From the NCBI RefSeq assembly GCF_900186975.1, contig NZ_LT906441.1, positions 1,054,001 through 1,118,000 on the forward strand: DNA of 64,000 nt, given 5' to 3'. This DNA is from Cutibacterium granulosum (GTDB taxonomy: Bacteria > Actinomycetota > Actinomycetes > Propionibacteriales > Propionibacteriaceae). Numbering within the stretch: the first letter of the stretch is position 1; each line of letters begins with the position of its first letter. This document shows, one piece after another, positions 51,878 through 62,762 of this stretch. The notes beneath the pieces were generated by a model. That model did no database searches. It was given only the letters and a program-made list of their open reading frames with translations, and was not told the DNA's origin. The position numbers and the translations under genes are program-made.

Positions 51878-53938
51878 GTGACCACTCAATTCACTTGGAC
51901 CGAGGACGACCAGCGTGCCGTAGACACGGCGCGGGTGCTGGCCGTCGACGCTGTCGAGAAGGCGGGCAACGGCCATCCTGGAACCGCCGTCTCCCTGGCC
52001 CCGCTGGCCTACCTGCTGTTCCACAAGGTCATGAGGATCGACCCCCAGGACCCATCCTGGCAGGGACGCGACCGGTTCGTCCTGTCAGCCGGCCACTCCT
52101 CGCTCACCCTGTACAACCAGTTGTACCTGACCGGTTGCGGACTGGAACTCGACGATCTCAAGGCACTGCGCACCTGGGGGTCCAAGACCCCTGGCCATCC
52201 CGAGTACGGGCACACCGATTTCGTCGAGACCACCACCGGTCCGCTGGGATCGGGCACTTCCAATGCCGTCGGCATGGCCATGGCAGCTCGCCGTGAGCGC
52301 GGACTGCTCGACCCGGACGCCGAACCCGGCACCAGCCCGTTCGACCACTTCGTCTACGCCATCGCCGGCGACGGCTGCCTGCAGGAGGGTGTCTCGGCCG
52401 AGGCGTCCTCGCTGGCCGGCACCCAGGAGTTGGGCAACCTCATCGTCCTGTACGACGACAACCGGATCACCATCGAGGGCCAGACCGGCATTGCCTTCAC
52501 CGAGGACGTCGAGGCCCGCTACCGTGCCTATGGGTGGGACGTCCAGCACGTCGACTTCACCCGTGGCGGCACCGACTACGTCGAGGACGTCGAGGGGCTG
52601 TACCGGGCCATCGAGGCCGCCAAGGCCGTCACCGACAAACCTTCGCTCATTCGGGTGAGCACCGTCATCGGCTGGCCGATGCCCCACCTGCAGGGCAGCG
52701 CCTCGGTACACGGTGCCAAGATCGGCACCGCAGAGATCACCGCCCTCAAGCAGACCCTCGGTTTCGACGACGAGCCGTTCGCCATCGACACCGACCTGGT
52801 GGAGCGAGTGCGCTCCTGTCGGGCCGAGCAGTCCCGTGCCGAGCGCAGCAGCTGGGATGACGCCTTCGCCTCCTGGCGTGACGCCCACTCGGACAAGGCT
52901 GCCTGCTATGACCGGATCTCCCGGCGCGAGCTGCCGGAGGATCTCAGCCTGCCGACCTTCGAGCCGGGCAGGATGAGTACCCGCAAGGCTTCGGGAACCG
53001 TCCTCAACGCCCTGGCCGATCAGATGCCCGAGCTGTGGGGTGGATCCGCCGACCTGGCAGGGTCCAACAACACGTCAATGGCCGGTGCCCCGTCCTTCCT
53101 GCCCGAGAGCCGGGTGAGCGAGACGGCCCCCGGTGGACCCTACGGGCGTACCCTGCACTTCGGCATTCGGGAACATGCCATGGGCGGGATCATCAACGGC
53201 ATCACCCTGTCGGGCCTCACCCGTTGCTATGGCGGCACCTTCTTCGTCTTCTCCGATTACATGCGCCCTGCGGTGCGTCTGGCCGCCCTCATGAAGATCC
53301 CGTCGATCTTCGTGTGGACCCACGACTCGATCGGCGTCGGTGAGGACGGGCCGACCCACCAGCCGATCGAGCACCTGGCTGCGTACCGCGCCATCCCTGG
53401 CTTGGACGTCATCCGTCCGGCAGACGCCAACGAGACGGCCGTGGCCTGGCGAACCGTGCTGGAGCACACCGATCGTCCCTCGGCCCTCGTCCTCACCCGT
53501 CAGGACGTGCCCACCGCGGATCGTACCCAGTGCGCCAGCGCCGAGGGGACGGCCAGGGGCGGCTACGTCCTGTCCGAGGCATCGTCCGACCCGCAGCTCA
53601 TCCTCATCGCCACTGGTTCGGAGGTTGGAGTTGCCCTCGAGGCACAGCTGAGCCTCGAGAAGGCGGGGGTCCCCACCCGTGTGGTGTCCATGCCGTGTCA
53701 GGAGTGGTTCGACGCCCAGGACACCGACTATCGCGAACAGGTGCTGCCCAGCGATGTGAAGGCTCGGGTCAGTGTCGAGGCCGGAATCGCCATGGGATGG
53801 GCCAAGTACGTCGGCTGCGAGGGTGCCTCGGTGTCCATCGAGCGCTTCGGAGCCTCTGCCTCCGGGGACGTGTGCATGGAGAAGTTCGGCATGACGGCCG
53901 AACACGTCGTCACCGTTGCGCAGCAGCTGCTCTCCTGA
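51878..53938 (+). CDS. tkt: Transketolase
   Basis: Thiamine-diphosphate enzyme of the pentose-phosphate pathway, 686 residues from GTG 51878 (GAGAGGAAG upstream). The open frame extends 79 codons further but without coding character. Seen: [20 protein letters not shown], the ThDP motif [20 protein letters not shown] through [25 protein letters not shown], and [12 protein letters not shown] near the C-terminus. Complete and typical; it stands alone rather than next to tal or zwf. Confidence 0.96.
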   Translation: MTTQFTWTEDDQRAVDTARVLAVDAVEKAGNGHPGTAVSLAPLAYLLFHKVMRIDPQDPSWQGRDRFVLSAGHSSLTLYNQLYLTGCGLELDDLKALRTWGSKTPGHPEYGHTDFVETTTGPLGSGTSNAVGMAMAARRERGLLDPDAEPGTSPFDHFVYAIAGDGCLQEGVSAEASSLAGTQELGNLIVLYDDNRITIEGQTGIAFTEDVEARYRAYGWDVQHVDFTRGGTDYVEDVEGLYRAIEAAKAVTDKPSLIRVSTVIGWPMPHLQGSASVHGAKIGTAEITALKQTLGFDDEPFAIDTDLVERVRSCRAEQSRAERSSWDDAFASWRDAHSDKAACYDRISRRELPEDLSLPTFEPGRMSTRKASGTVLNALADQMPELWGGSADLAGSNNTSMAGAPSFLPESRVSETAPGGPYGRTLHFGIREHAMGGIINGITLSGLTRCYGGTFFVFSDYMRPAVRLAALMKIPSIFVWTHDSIGVGEDGPTHQPIEHLAAYRAIPGLDVIRPADANETAVAWRTVLEHTDRPSALVLTRQDVPTADRTQCASAEGTARGGYVLSEASSDPQLILIATGSEVGVALEAQLSLEKAGVPTRVVSMPCQEWFDAQDTDYREQVLPSDVKARVSVEAGIAMGWAKYVGCEGASVSIERFGASASGDVCMEKFGMTAEHVVTVAQQLLS

Positions 53939-54281
53939 CCGGGTGCTGAGTATGGCGGAGGCGTCTGCCAGCAGGTGATGTTGTTCACATCCGAGCAGGC
54001 GTCCCCGTCAGGAACGCGGACACGCCACCGGTATCGCTGGCCCACGCACCGGCATCTGGGCCCGGCGTGGCTGGTGCCCACCGAGCCGGGGCAGGGCCTG
54101 GTTGCTCATAGTTGGATTCGTGTGTTCACCACGCCATTCGAGCAACACCCACAACGACATGCTGTCGTAGTAACCTGTGGGTGCCAACGCCAATGACGGC
54201 TTCGCACCCGTCGACGGGAAAAATGTGCACAGCACGGTCCCAGGCGATGAAAAATGATCGTAAGGAAAAAGAGTCAGGGAC
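53939..54281. other. Intergenic region between tkt and pntA
   Basis: 343 bases, no supported gene. It should contain the pntAB promoter. The last 60 bases are A-rich (GATGAAAAATGATCGTAAGG), and AAGGAAAAAG lies about 15 bases before the pntA ATG. Confidence 0.55.
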
Positions 54282-55829
54282 ATGAGAATCGGAATACCAC
54301 GGGAAGTCGTCCCGGGTGAGAACAGGGTCGCTGCGACGCCGACCACGGTGGCGGCGATCCGCAAACTCGGGTACGACATCGCAGTCGAACATCACGCCGG
54401 AGACAACGCGTCTCTGCCCGATGACGCCTACGAGAAGGCCGGGGCGACGCTGACCGACTCCACCACGGTGTGGGGGTCGAGCATCGTCCTGGCAGTCAAC
54501 GAACCCTCCGACGAACAGATCGGGCTCATGCAGCGTGGCGCGATTCTCGTCACCTTCCTGCACCCGCGGCAGGATCTCGAGCTCACCCAGAAGTTGCAGT
54601 CTGCTGGCATCACCGGCATGAGCATGGACATGGTGCCGCGCATCTCGCGTGCCCAGTCGATGGACGCCCTGAGCTCAATGGCCAACATCTCCGGCTACCG
54701 TGCCGTCGTCGAGGCAGCCCATGCCTACGGACGCACCTTCGGCGGTCAGGTGACGGCGGCCGGCAAGGTGCCCCCGGCCAAGGTCTTCGTCATCGGAACC
54801 GGCGTGGCCGGTCTGGCCGCCTTGGGCGCCGCCAACTCCATGGGTGCCGAGGTCTACGCCACCGACGTGCGCCCCGAGACCGCCGAGCAGGTGCAGTCGA
54901 TGGGTGCCACCTTCCTGCACGTGCGTCAGTCCGATGCCGGCGGCGATCAGGGCGTGAGCTCCGACGGCTACGCCAAGGAGACCTCCGACGACTACAACGC
55001 ACGTGCTGCCGAACTGTACCTGGAGCAGGCCGGCAAGGACGACGTCATCATCACCACAGCCGCCATCCCCGGCAAACCGTCCCCCAGGCTCATCACCGCC
55101 GACATGGTTGCGGCCATGAAGCCCGGGTCGGTCATCGTCGACCTGGCTGCCCTGGGCGGTGGCAACTGCGAGCTCACCCGCCCCGGTGAGAAGTACGTCA
55201 CCGACAACGGCGTGACGATCATCGGCTACATCGACCTGCCCTCCCGGCTCGCCGGTCAGTCCTCCCAGCTGTACGGCACCAACCTCGTCAATCTGCTCAA
55301 GCTCGTCACCCCAGACAAGGACGGCCAGATCGTCCTCGACATGGACGACGAGGTCGTGCGCACCATGACGGTGTGCAAGGACGGTGAGCTGCTCTACCCA
55401 CCGCCTCCGGTGCAGGTGGCAGCAGCCCCCAAGCCGGCCGCCAAGGCTCCCGAACCCGTCGAGGAGGTGAAGAAGGAGCCGCGCCCGTGGACCTACAGCT
55501 TCGGCATCGTCACGGCGCTGGCCGTCGTCCTCATCGCGCTGCTCACCTTCGCCCCGGCCAGCTTCGTCGAGCTCTTCGGCACCTTCGCCATTGCCGTCGT
55601 CGTGGGCTACTACGTCGTGTGGAACGTCACCCACGCCCTGCACACCCCACTCATGAGCGTGACGAACGCCATCAGCGGCATCATCATCGTCGGTGCCGTC
55701 ACCCAGCTCGGCAGCGGATCGTGGGCCATCAAGATCATTGCGGCGATCACGGTGCTCATCGCCAGCATCAACATTTTCGGTGGCTTCACCGTCACCCAGC
55801 GCATGCTCAAGATGTTCCGAAAGGCCTGA
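54282..55829 (+). CDS. pntA: NAD(P) transhydrogenase, alpha subunit (fused form)
   Basis: 515 residues: an NAD(H)-binding domain I (1-370) with [40 protein letters not shown] and [10 protein letters not shown] charged linker (Pro/Ala/Lys-rich, about 375-400) and about four membrane helices (405-515) follow. With PntB it couples proton translocation to hydride transfer between NADH and NADP+. Many actinobacteria split alpha into two genes; here it is fused, as in E. coli. It ends four bases before the pntB start. Confidence 0.95.
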   Translation: MRIGIPREVVPGENRVAATPTTVAAIRKLGYDIAVEHHAGDNASLPDDAYEKAGATLTDSTTVWGSSIVLAVNEPSDEQIGLMQRGAILVTFLHPRQDLELTQKLQSAGITGMSMDMVPRISRAQSMDALSSMANISGYRAVVEAAHAYGRTFGGQVTAAGKVPPAKVFVIGTGVAGLAALGAANSMGAEVYATDVRPETAEQVQSMGATFLHVRQSDAGGDQGVSSDGYAKETSDDYNARAAELYLEQAGKDDVIITTAAIPGKPSPRLITADMVAAMKPGSVIVDLAALGGGNCELTRPGEKYVTDNGVTIIGYIDLPSRLAGQSSQLYGTNLVNLLKLVTPDKDGQIVLDMDDEVVRTMTVCKDGELLYPPPPVQVAAAPKPAAKAPEPVEEVKKEPRPWTYSFGIVTALAVVLIALLTFAPASFVELFGTFAIAVVVGYYVVWNVTHALHTPLMSVTNAISGIIIVGAVTQLGSGSWAIKIIAAITVLIASINIFGGFTVTQRMLKMFRKA

Positions 55830-55833
55830 TGAC

Positions 55834-57243
55834 ATGTCTGAGACCCTGTTCAACTTCATCAACGCCTCGTACATCGTCGCTGGCGTTCTGTTCATCCTCG
55901 CCCTGGCCGGACTGTCGAAGTTCGAGACCTCCAAGCGAGGCAATGCCTTCGGCATGGTTGGCATGCTCATCGCCATCATCGCCACCATCGTGTGGCTGGT
56001 CCGAATGCCCGACTACCATCCCAGTTCGATGCTGCTGCTCTTCATCCCGATGATCATCGGTGGGGCCATCGGCGTCATGAAGGCCGTCAAGGTCGAGATG
56101 ACCGGGATGCCCGAGCTCATCGCCCAGCTGCACTCCTTCGTCGGTCTGGCAGCCGTGCTCATCGGTTTCGGAGCCTTCCTGGAGGACGGCGACGCTGCCA
56201 CCACCTTCCAGCTCTCCGAGATCTGGATCGGTGTGTTCATCGGTGCGCTCACCTTCACCGGATCCCTGGTGGCGTGGGGCAAACTCTCTGGCAAGATTGC
56301 CTCGAAACCACTCGCCATCCCCGGCCGCAACTGGATCAACCTCGGCCTGGTCGTGGGCATCATCGTGTGCGGCATCTGGTTCTCCAACGTCACCGGTGGA
56401 ATCGCCTGGCTGCCGCTCATCCTGCTCACCCTCATGTCACTGGTCCTGGGCTTCCATCTGGTGGCAGCCATCGGCGGTGCCGACATGCCGGTTGTCATCT
56501 CGATGCTCAACAGTTACTCGGGTTGGGCCGCAGCGTTCTCCGGGTTCAGCCTGCAGATCCCGGTGCTCATCGTCACCGGCGCCCTGGTCGGTTTCTCCGG
56601 TGCCATCCTGTCCTACGTCATGTGCAAGGCCATGAACCGCTCGTTCACCTCGGTGATCCTCGGTGGATTCGGCGATGCCATCGCCAAGCAGGACGACGGT
56701 CCCGCCGGTGAGATCACCGAGATCAAGGCCGACGAACTCGCCTCCCAGCTGGCCGATGCCAGCAAGGTCATCATCGCTCCCGGCTATGGCATGGCCGTCG
56801 CCCAGGCGCAGTACCCGGTGGCCGATCTCGCCGCCAAGCTCACTGCGCAGGGTGTCGACGTCCAGTTCGCCATCCACCCGGTGGCCGGACGTCTGCCGGG
56901 CCACATGAACGTGCTGCTCGCCGAGGCTCACGTCCCCTACGACATCGTCATGGAGATGGACGAGATCAACGAGGACTTCTCCGACGCCGACATCGTCTTG
57001 GTCATCGGGGCCAACGACACCGTCAACCCTGCCGCCACCGAACCCGGCACCCCGATCTCCGGCATGCCGGTGCTGCACGTGTGGGAGGGTAAGGAGGTCG
57101 TCGTCTTCAAGCGCTCCATGAAGCCCGGTTATGCCGGTGTGGAGAACCCACTGTTCTTCATGGACCAGACCAGGATGCTCTTCGGTGACGCCAAGGCCAG
57201 CGTCGAGGCGATCAATGCTGCACTGCCTGTCGAGGCGCATTGA
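55834..57243 (+). CDS. pntB: NAD(P) transhydrogenase, beta subunit
   Basis: 469 residues: eight to nine membrane helices (1-265), then NADP(H)-binding domain III with [50 protein letters not shown] and [16 protein letters not shown]. Downstream of pntA with AAAGG upstream of ATG 55834. It supplies NADPH for biosynthesis in a fermenting or microaerobic cell. A strong terminator follows. Confidence 0.96.
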   Translation: MSETLFNFINASYIVAGVLFILALAGLSKFETSKRGNAFGMVGMLIAIIATIVWLVRMPDYHPSSMLLLFIPMIIGGAIGVMKAVKVEMTGMPELIAQLHSFVGLAAVLIGFGAFLEDGDAATTFQLSEIWIGVFIGALTFTGSLVAWGKLSGKIASKPLAIPGRNWINLGLVVGIIVCGIWFSNVTGGIAWLPLILLTLMSLVLGFHLVAAIGGADMPVVISMLNSYSGWAAAFSGFSLQIPVLIVTGALVGFSGAILSYVMCKAMNRSFTSVILGGFGDAIAKQDDGPAGEITEIKADELASQLADASKVIIAPGYGMAVAQAQYPVADLAAKLTAQGVDVQFAIHPVAGRLPGHMNVLLAEAHVPYDIVMEMDEINEDFSDADIVLVIGANDTVNPAATEPGTPISGMPVLHVWEGKEVVVFKRSMKPGYAGVENPLFFMDQTRMLFGDAKASVEAINAALPVEAH

Positions 57244-57287
57244 TGTGGTGTCAACCTGAGCAAGGTTCACCGCGCTGAGGCCTTGTT

Positions 57288-57333
57288 GCCGAGTGCCCCC
57301 GCCACCCCTCGACTGGGTGCGGGGGCACTCGGC
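57288..57333 (+). terminator. Terminator after pntAB
   Basis: Perfect 15-bp stem: GCCGAGTGCCCCCGC (57288-57302) with GCGGGGGCACTCGGC (57319-57333) and a 16-base loop, 45 bases after the pntB stop. Confidence 0.88.
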
Positions 57334-57406
57334 GTCTAAGATGACTCGAGGTTCTGCGTCTTGTGTGCAGGACGGTACCAGCTGATTCTCGACAGGACGG
57401 ACAAGC

Positions 57407-59140
57407 GTGGCACAGACATCCGCGAAGCATCGCAGGGCGATCATCGGGGTCTCCATTGCGGCAGCGCTCATCGTTCTCCTCGGCGGCACGTACCTAACCG
57501 GTCATGCCATGGCGAACGGCACCATGCCGGCCAAGACCACCGTCGAGGGGGTCCCCATCGGGCGAATGGACCACACCACCGCCGAGGCGACACTCAGGGA
57601 CGAGCTCGGTCCGAGGATGACTGCTCCGATCACTGTTGCCGACCGCGGCACCAAGGTCACCATCGACCCCGCCAAGGCGGGGCTTGTCGTTGACTGGGAC
57701 GCGACGATGGATCGTGCCGGTGCCAAGAACTCGTGGAATCCTGCCACCATCTGGAACACCCTGCTCGGGGGCGGTCCAGTGCCGCTGCAGACCAAGGTCG
57801 ACACCACTGCCGTGGAGAAGACGATCGACAAGAACGCAGGCGCATTTGCCATCAATGCCAAGGACGCCACCGTTCACCTCGATGGTGCCAGGATCGTCAC
57901 CAGGAAGGCCGTGCAGGGCCGCGATCTCGACGTTCCCGCCACTGCGAAGTCAGTGGAGGCAGCATGGCATGAGATGAAGACCACCGTGCCGGCAACGGTC
58001 AAACGTCCTGTTCCAGATGTCACGGACAAAGCCGTTGACGAGGTCGTCACCAAGCAGCTCAAACCCATGTTGTCCGGCCCGGTGCGGGTGAAGACCTCAC
58101 GCGGTGATTTCGCGGTGACCCCCGAACAGATCGCCAAGGTGACGACGATCACGACCAAGGACAGGAAAATCACCGCCAATACCGACACGTCGAAGCTCTA
58201 CAACAACGTGATTCCTCACCTGGGTCTTGGCTTCACTCAGCCGCACGATGCCTCATTCACCCTTGCCGGTGGCAAGCCCACGGTCGTCCCCTCGTCGGTG
58301 GGGGAGGGGATCGTCGAGAAGGACTTCACCGCCATCGTTGGTTCCGCACTCACCCGGACCGGATCACAACGTGACGTCTCGGTTCCCGTCAAGAAGCTGG
58401 ATCCGGCATTCTCCACCGACCAGGCTAATGCGGCCGGGGTCAAGACCGTCATCGGGGAATTCACGACGACGTTCCCGCATGCGGACTACCGCAACACCAA
58501 TCTGGGTCTCGCTGCCAAGCACATCAACGAGTCCTACGTTGCACCCGGCAAGACGTTCAGCCTTGACAAGGAACTCGGAGCACGAAATTCCAGTACTGGA
58601 TATGTTGATGGGTGGGTCATTGAAGGTCCCTCCCTCGTCAAGGAAGTTGCCGGGGGAGTGTCGCAATCTGCGACGACGGTGTTCAACGCCGCATTCTTCG
58701 CAGGGATGACCGATGTCGAGCACCATCCGCACACTCTGTATTTCAGCCGATACCCCATGGGCCGAGAGGCCACCTTGTACTCAGGTTCCCTGGACGTGAA
58801 GTTCCGCAATGACACCAAGTACGGCGTCCTGGTGCAGGCGTCCGTGACGCCATCCACCCCATCGTCGCAAGGTTCGATCACCGTGCGCCTGTGGTCCACC
58901 CCCAGCTGGGATCGCATCACTGCCACCGATCCGAAGGTCACCGACAAGAAGCCGCCGTCCACGATCACCCAGAGTGGCAAGGACTGCCATGCCCAAGGTG
59001 GATCCGAGGGCTTCCACGTGACCTATTCCCGCCAGTTCTGGAAGGGCGGCTCGGTCGCTAAGGAAGAGCCCTTCGCGTGGACCTACCAACCCACGAACCA
59101 GATCGTCTGTCAGCCTGCCAAGGACGGGAAGAAGAGCTGA
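57407..59140 (+). CDS. VanW / peptidoglycan-binding-4 domain envelope protein
   Basis: 577 residues, GTG start. One N-terminal membrane anchor (IIGVSIAAALIVLLGGTYL). Two PG_binding_4-like repeats follow (about 40-330), then a VanW domain (about 345-480) with GKTFSLDKELG, GVSQSATTVFNAAFFAGMTD and HPHTLYFSRYPMGREATLY. The family (YoaR-like) is exported and linked to cell-wall metabolism; the VanW name comes from vancomycin clusters but its mechanism is unknown. Single gene between terminators. Confidence 0.9.
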   Translation: MAQTSAKHRRAIIGVSIAAALIVLLGGTYLTGHAMANGTMPAKTTVEGVPIGRMDHTTAEATLRDELGPRMTAPITVADRGTKVTIDPAKAGLVVDWDATMDRAGAKNSWNPATIWNTLLGGGPVPLQTKVDTTAVEKTIDKNAGAFAINAKDATVHLDGARIVTRKAVQGRDLDVPATAKSVEAAWHEMKTTVPATVKRPVPDVTDKAVDEVVTKQLKPMLSGPVRVKTSRGDFAVTPEQIAKVTTITTKDRKITANTDTSKLYNNVIPHLGLGFTQPHDASFTLAGGKPTVVPSSVGEGIVEKDFTAIVGSALTRTGSQRDVSVPVKKLDPAFSTDQANAAGVKTVIGEFTTTFPHADYRNTNLGLAAKHINESYVAPGKTFSLDKELGARNSSTGYVDGWVIEGPSLVKEVAGGVSQSATTVFNAAFFAGMTDVEHHPHTLYFSRYPMGREATLYSGSLDVKFRNDTKYGVLVQASVTPSTPSSQGSITVRLWSTPSWDRITATDPKVTDKKPPSTITQSGKDCHAQGGSEGFHVTYSRQFWKGGSVAKEEPFAWTYQPTNQIVCQPAKDGKKS

Positions 59141-59287
59141 GCAGACGAGTGACGTGCGAATTGCGTCCGGGCACGCCACTCGGTGAGAACCAGGCAACGT
59201 GTCACATGGGTCTAGAGTGGGTGCAGATCGTCAAACCGTGATCCCTGCTGGCAACAGTAATCATCGGAGAAAAGTGAGGAGAGCGAG

Positions 59288-59608
59288 ATGACATACGTCA
59301 TTGGCCTGCCCTGCGTGGACGTCAAGGACCGCGCCTGCGTCGAGGAGTGCCCGGTCGACTGCATCTATGAAGGCGAGCGCACGCTGTACATCCACCCCGA
59401 CGAGTGTGTCGACTGTGGAGCCTGTGAGCCCGTCTGCCCCGTCGAGGCCATCTACTACGAGGACGACCTGCCCGACGACCAGGGCAAGTTCCTCACCATC
59501 AACTCCGAGTTCTTCGACTCGCTGGGTTCCCCGGGCGGTGCCGCACGGCTCGGACCGACCGGTACGGATCATCCGCTCGTCACCGCCCTGCCTCCCCAGG
59601 GTGAGTGA
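59288..59608 (+). CDS. fdxA: 7Fe-8S ferredoxin
   Basis: 106 residues. MTYVIGLPCVDVKDRACVEE, then CPVDCIYEG and CVDCGACEPVCPVEAI. The cysteine pattern gives one 3Fe-4S and one 4Fe-4S cluster, as in actinobacterial FdxA. Cytoplasmic electron carrier. It lies 12 bases upstream of dapC, the widespread fdxA-dapC pair in actinobacteria. Confidence 0.97.
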   Translation: MTYVIGLPCVDVKDRACVEECPVDCIYEGERTLYIHPDECVDCGACEPVCPVEAIYYEDDLPDDQGKFLTINSEFFDSLGSPGGAARLGPTGTDHPLVTALPPQGE

Positions 59609-59620
59609 GCCGACGCACCC

Positions 59621-60754
59621 ATGACACGTCGTCTCGTCTCGGCCACCCTGCCCAGCTTCCCGTGGGACACCATTGCGCAGGCACGCAGGATGGCTGAATC
59701 ACATCCGGACGGGTTGGTCGACCTTTCAGTGGGCACCCCTGTCGATCCCACTCCGCAGTTCGTCCAGCATGCCCTTGCCGAGGCCTCGGATGCCCACGGC
59801 TATCCCACGGTGTGGGGTACTGCACAACTGCGGGACGCCATCGTGGGCTATCTGGAGCGCCGGTGGTCGGTGCGTGGACTGCACCATGAGAACGTGCTGC
59901 CAGTCATCGGCACCAAGGAGCTCGTTGCCTGGCTGCCCACCCAGCTGGGGTTGTCTTCGGACAGCACGGTCATCGTGCCGATCACGGCCTACCCGACCTA
60001 CCGAGTGGGCGCCCAGCTCGCCAGGGCTCGGATCGTTGCTGCGGATCATCCCGATCAGCTCGCCGATTCCCCTGATCCCGATGGCTCTGTCGACCTCATC
60101 TGGATCAATTCCCCGGCGAATCCCAGTGGGCGGGTGATGTCGGCAGACGAGCTGCGAAGCTGGGTCCGTTACGCTCGCCGCACTGATGCCGTGCTGGTCT
60201 CCGATGAGTGCTACGGGGAGTTCGTCTGGGACGGAAAGGCGTACTCGATCCTTGACGACGAGATCTGCGGCGGTGATCACAGCGGCCTGCTCGCGGCGTA
60301 CTCGTTGTCGAAACGATCCAACATGGCCGGCTACCGTGCCGGGTTCCTGGCCGGTGATGAGACGCTCATCAGCGAGCTCCTCACAGTACGGAAGCATTCC
60401 GGGCTCATGGTCTCCACTCCGGTGAGTGCTGCCATGGTTGCCGCCCTGGATGATGACGGACACGTCAAGGTCCAGGCAGATCGTTACCGGCGGCGTCGCG
60501 GAATCATGATGTCTGCCTTGCAGGACGCCGGGTGCCGGATCGACGACTCCCAGGGCTCGCTGTACCTGTGGGCCACGTGTGGTGAGGACTGCCGGGCCAC
60601 CGTGGACAGGTTCGCCCGCCTGGGTGTTCTCGTTGCCCCCGGCGACTTCTACGTGGCAGGCACGAGCCAGCACGTGCGGGTGGGACTCACCGCCAGTGAT
60701 GAGCGGATCGCAGCTGCGGCACAACGGCTGCGTGCGGGTCGCGGAGCCGCGTGA
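59621..60754 (+). CDS. dapC: Succinyldiaminopimelate transaminase
   Basis: PLP enzyme, class I aminotransferase fold, 377 residues. The Schiff-base lysine lies in YSLSKRSNMAGYRAGF, with VDLSVGTPVDPTP, IWINSPANPSGRV and the C-terminal HVRVGLTASDERI. It makes N-succinyl-LL-diaminopimelate for lysine and peptidoglycan. Placement with fdxA and near dapD and dapE supports DapC over other aminotransferases. Confidence 0.92.
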   Translation: MTRRLVSATLPSFPWDTIAQARRMAESHPDGLVDLSVGTPVDPTPQFVQHALAEASDAHGYPTVWGTAQLRDAIVGYLERRWSVRGLHHENVLPVIGTKELVAWLPTQLGLSSDSTVIVPITAYPTYRVGAQLARARIVAADHPDQLADSPDPDGSVDLIWINSPANPSGRVMSADELRSWVRYARRTDAVLVSDECYGEFVWDGKAYSILDDEICGGDHSGLLAAYSLSKRSNMAGYRAGFLAGDETLISELLTVRKHSGLMVSTPVSAAMVAALDDDGHVKVQADRYRRRRGIMMSALQDAGCRIDDSQGSLYLWATCGEDCRATVDRFARLGVLVAPGDFYVAGTSQHVRVGLTASDERIAAAAQRLRAGRGAA

Positions 60755-60794
60755 CCAGTCTCACGCAAGCCCCGTACGCCAAGCTGGCAGCACG

Positions 60795-60825
60795 CATGGG
60801 ATGACGGGCATGACGTCATCCCATG
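60795..60825. terminator. Bidirectional terminator between dapC and the lytic gene
   Basis: Perfect 12-bp stem CATGGGATGACG (60795-60806) and CGTCATCCCATG (60814-60825) with a seven-base loop, between convergent genes. Confidence 0.85.
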
Positions 60826-60850
60826 GCCTACCGTCGCGGGACCCGGCAGC

Positions 60851-61750
60851 TCAGGACGCTGCGATGACGGATCCGCCGTGAACGCTTCCGGCCCCTCCCG
60901 GACTACCGGCGGGTTGAGCCGGAACCGCCGTCCACTGAGCGAAGTGTTGCGGATCGTGCTTCCACACCTGATTCTCGGCATGTGCCTCGAGGAGTCGCGA
61001 CCGGTTCGTCGAGGCCATGGTGATGTTGATCGCAGCGCGCAGCGTGGTGGCAGAGGTGGCACCGATGGTCACCGTGTCGCCGGTGGCGCGAATCGTCGCC
61101 ACCGTGCCCAGCCCCTTGCGGGTGTGGGCAGCCAGCTGTGCGGCAGGAGCCGCCAGCGACGAACGATTGATGCAGGACACCATCTGGGCAGACTGGCCGG
61201 TGAGCACGCTGGCCCATGCCCGGGCCTTGGCGACGTGCTTGCGGTAGCCGTCGGGCACCCCAGAACGCTGTACCTCCTGGGCGACGTCATTGATGTCGCC
61301 AGTGCGCCAGTCGGACACGTGCACCAGCTCATCGTAGAACTTGCCAGACGCATACCACGGGTCACGCACCTGCTTCGCCGTTCCCCATCCCTGGGATGGG
61401 CGCTGCTGGAACAGGCCCAGGGAGTCACGGTCGCCGTAGTCCAGATTGCGCAGTCCGGACTCCTGCATCGCCGTGGCCAGGGCGATAGACGCGGCACGAG
61501 GTGACAGGCCGCGTCGGATGGACTCGGCGACGATGATCGCGGCGTTCTCCGACTGTTCCAGGTCCAGCCAGTAGGTCTCGGAGTCCACCACGACGTGACA
61601 TCCCTCGGCGTCGGTTCGGGCAGCGGGCTTGACCTTGTGCCACATCTTCACCCCAACGATCGCGAGCGCTGCGACGAGCGTCACGCTGACGAGGAGAGCC
61701 ACTGCGGTCCGTGCGCCGTCCCTGCGGCGTCTACGAGCGTGCCGTGCCAT
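60851..61750 (-). CDS. Secreted lytic-transglycosylase-like protein
   Basis: 299 residues. A basic N-terminus is followed by one membrane helix (TAVALLVSVTLVAALAIVGV), so the protein is anchored or secreted. The lysozyme-like core ALATAMQESGLRNLDYGDRD, SLGLFQQRPSQGWGT contains the expected catalytic Glu. Family members are often misannotated as heavy-metal transporters. It starts six bases after the dapD stop and is probably co-transcribed, tying precursor supply to wall remodelling. Confidence 0.85.
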   Translation of the reverse strand: MARHARRRRRDGARTAVALLVSVTLVAALAIVGVKMWHKVKPAARTDAEGCHVVVDSETYWLDLEQSENAAIIVAESIRRGLSPRAASIALATAMQESGLRNLDYGDRDSLGLFQQRPSQGWGTAKQVRDPWYASGKFYDELVHVSDWRTGDINDVAQEVQRSGVPDGYRKHVAKARAWASVLTGQSAQMVSCINRSSLAAPAAQLAAHTRKGLGTVATIRATGDTVTIGATSATTLRAAINITMASTNRSRLLEAHAENQVWKHDPQHFAQWTAVPAQPAGSPGGAGSVHGGSVIAAS

Positions 61751-61756
61751 GGTTGC

Positions 61757-62704
61757 TCAGTTCGAGTGCAACTCGGCATTGAGCTCGATCGAGGCACCCG
61801 AACGGCTCAATGCCTTGACGGTTCCGCTGGTGGAGTCCCGGATGAACAGCAGGTCGGAGGCACCGGAGAGCTCACGGGCCTTGACGATTCGATCGTCGGG
61901 CAGGGTCACCTTGGTGCCGGCAGTGAGGTACAGGCCGGCCTCGACGACGCAATTGTCGCCCAGCGAGATGCCCAGACCGGCCTCGGCGCCCAGCAGGCAT
62001 CCTTCCCCGATCGTCACCTGTTCCTTGCCGCCGCCGGACAGGGTGCCCATGATCGAGGCACCACCACCGATGTCCGAGCCGTTTCCCACGACCACTCCCT
62101 GCGAGACACGGCCTTCCACCATCGAGGCGCCCAGGGTACCGGCATTGAAGTTGACGAATCCCTCGTGCATGACGGTCGTTCCCGGTGCCAGATGGGCACC
62201 CAGCCGGATGCGGTCGGCATCGCCGATGCGCACCTCGGAGGGGACGATGTAGTCGACCATTCGAGGGAACTTGTCCACCAAGTGGACCACCAGGGCAGTA
62301 CGGGTGGAGCGGGATTCGATGCGGGCGTGGTCCAGGTCGTCCACCCGGCACGGTCCGAAGTTGGTCCATGCATTGTTCGGCAGCACGGAGAAGATGCCGT
62401 CCAGGTTGATGGTGCGAGGCTGGCAGAGTCGTCGCGAGAGCAGGTGCAGACGAAGGTAGGCGTCCGAGACGTCGGCAGGCGGCTCGTCAAGATTGATGAC
62501 GGTGCGCACGATCTCACTGTGCACCCGACGGATGGGGTCCAACCCAGCATCGACCGCGAGATGGAATCGGTCATGGAAGGGGGTGTCATCGGGGTCGCCG
62601 AGCTTGGGATTGGGGAACCATGTGTCGAGAACCTCACCATCGACGTGGACGGTGGCCAGGCCCCATCCCCAGGCAGTGCGTGGTTGAGAAGTCGTCTGCG
62701 TCAT
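61757..62704 (-). CDS. dapD: Tetrahydrodipicolinate N-succinyltransferase
   Basis: 315 residues from ATG 62704. Left-handed beta-helix hexapeptide enzyme of the actinobacterial DapD type: [60 protein letters not shown] and [20 protein letters not shown]. It succinylates tetrahydrodipicolinate, the committing step of the succinylase branch. Divergent from dapE with 58 bases between starts. Confidence 0.95.
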   Translation of the reverse strand: MTQTTSQPRTAWGWGLATVHVDGEVLDTWFPNPKLGDPDDTPFHDRFHLAVDAGLDPIRRVHSEIVRTVINLDEPPADVSDAYLRLHLLSRRLCQPRTINLDGIFSVLPNNAWTNFGPCRVDDLDHARIESRSTRTALVVHLVDKFPRMVDYIVPSEVRIGDADRIRLGAHLAPGTTVMHEGFVNFNAGTLGASMVEGRVSQGVVVGNGSDIGGGASIMGTLSGGGKEQVTIGEGCLLGAEAGLGISLGDNCVVEAGLYLTAGTKVTLPDDRIVKARELSGASDLLFIRDSTSGTVKALSRSGASIELNAELHSN

Positions 62705-62762
62705 GCTCACGAGTTTAGCGGCCAGTCGGTGCTCACCCACCTGTCCACTAATATCAAGTGTC
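62705..62762. promoter_or_regulatory. Shared dapD/dapE divergent promoter region
   Basis: 58 bases between the two divergent start codons. TATCAAGTG near 62752 lies next to the dapE ATG, so at least the dapE message may have almost no leader. No palindromic operator was evident. Confidence 0.45.

Noticed and set aside
60851-61750. Heavy-metal transporter annotation
   Set aside because: The sequence has one membrane anchor and a lysozyme-like catalytic region; the transporter name is a known database misannotation.
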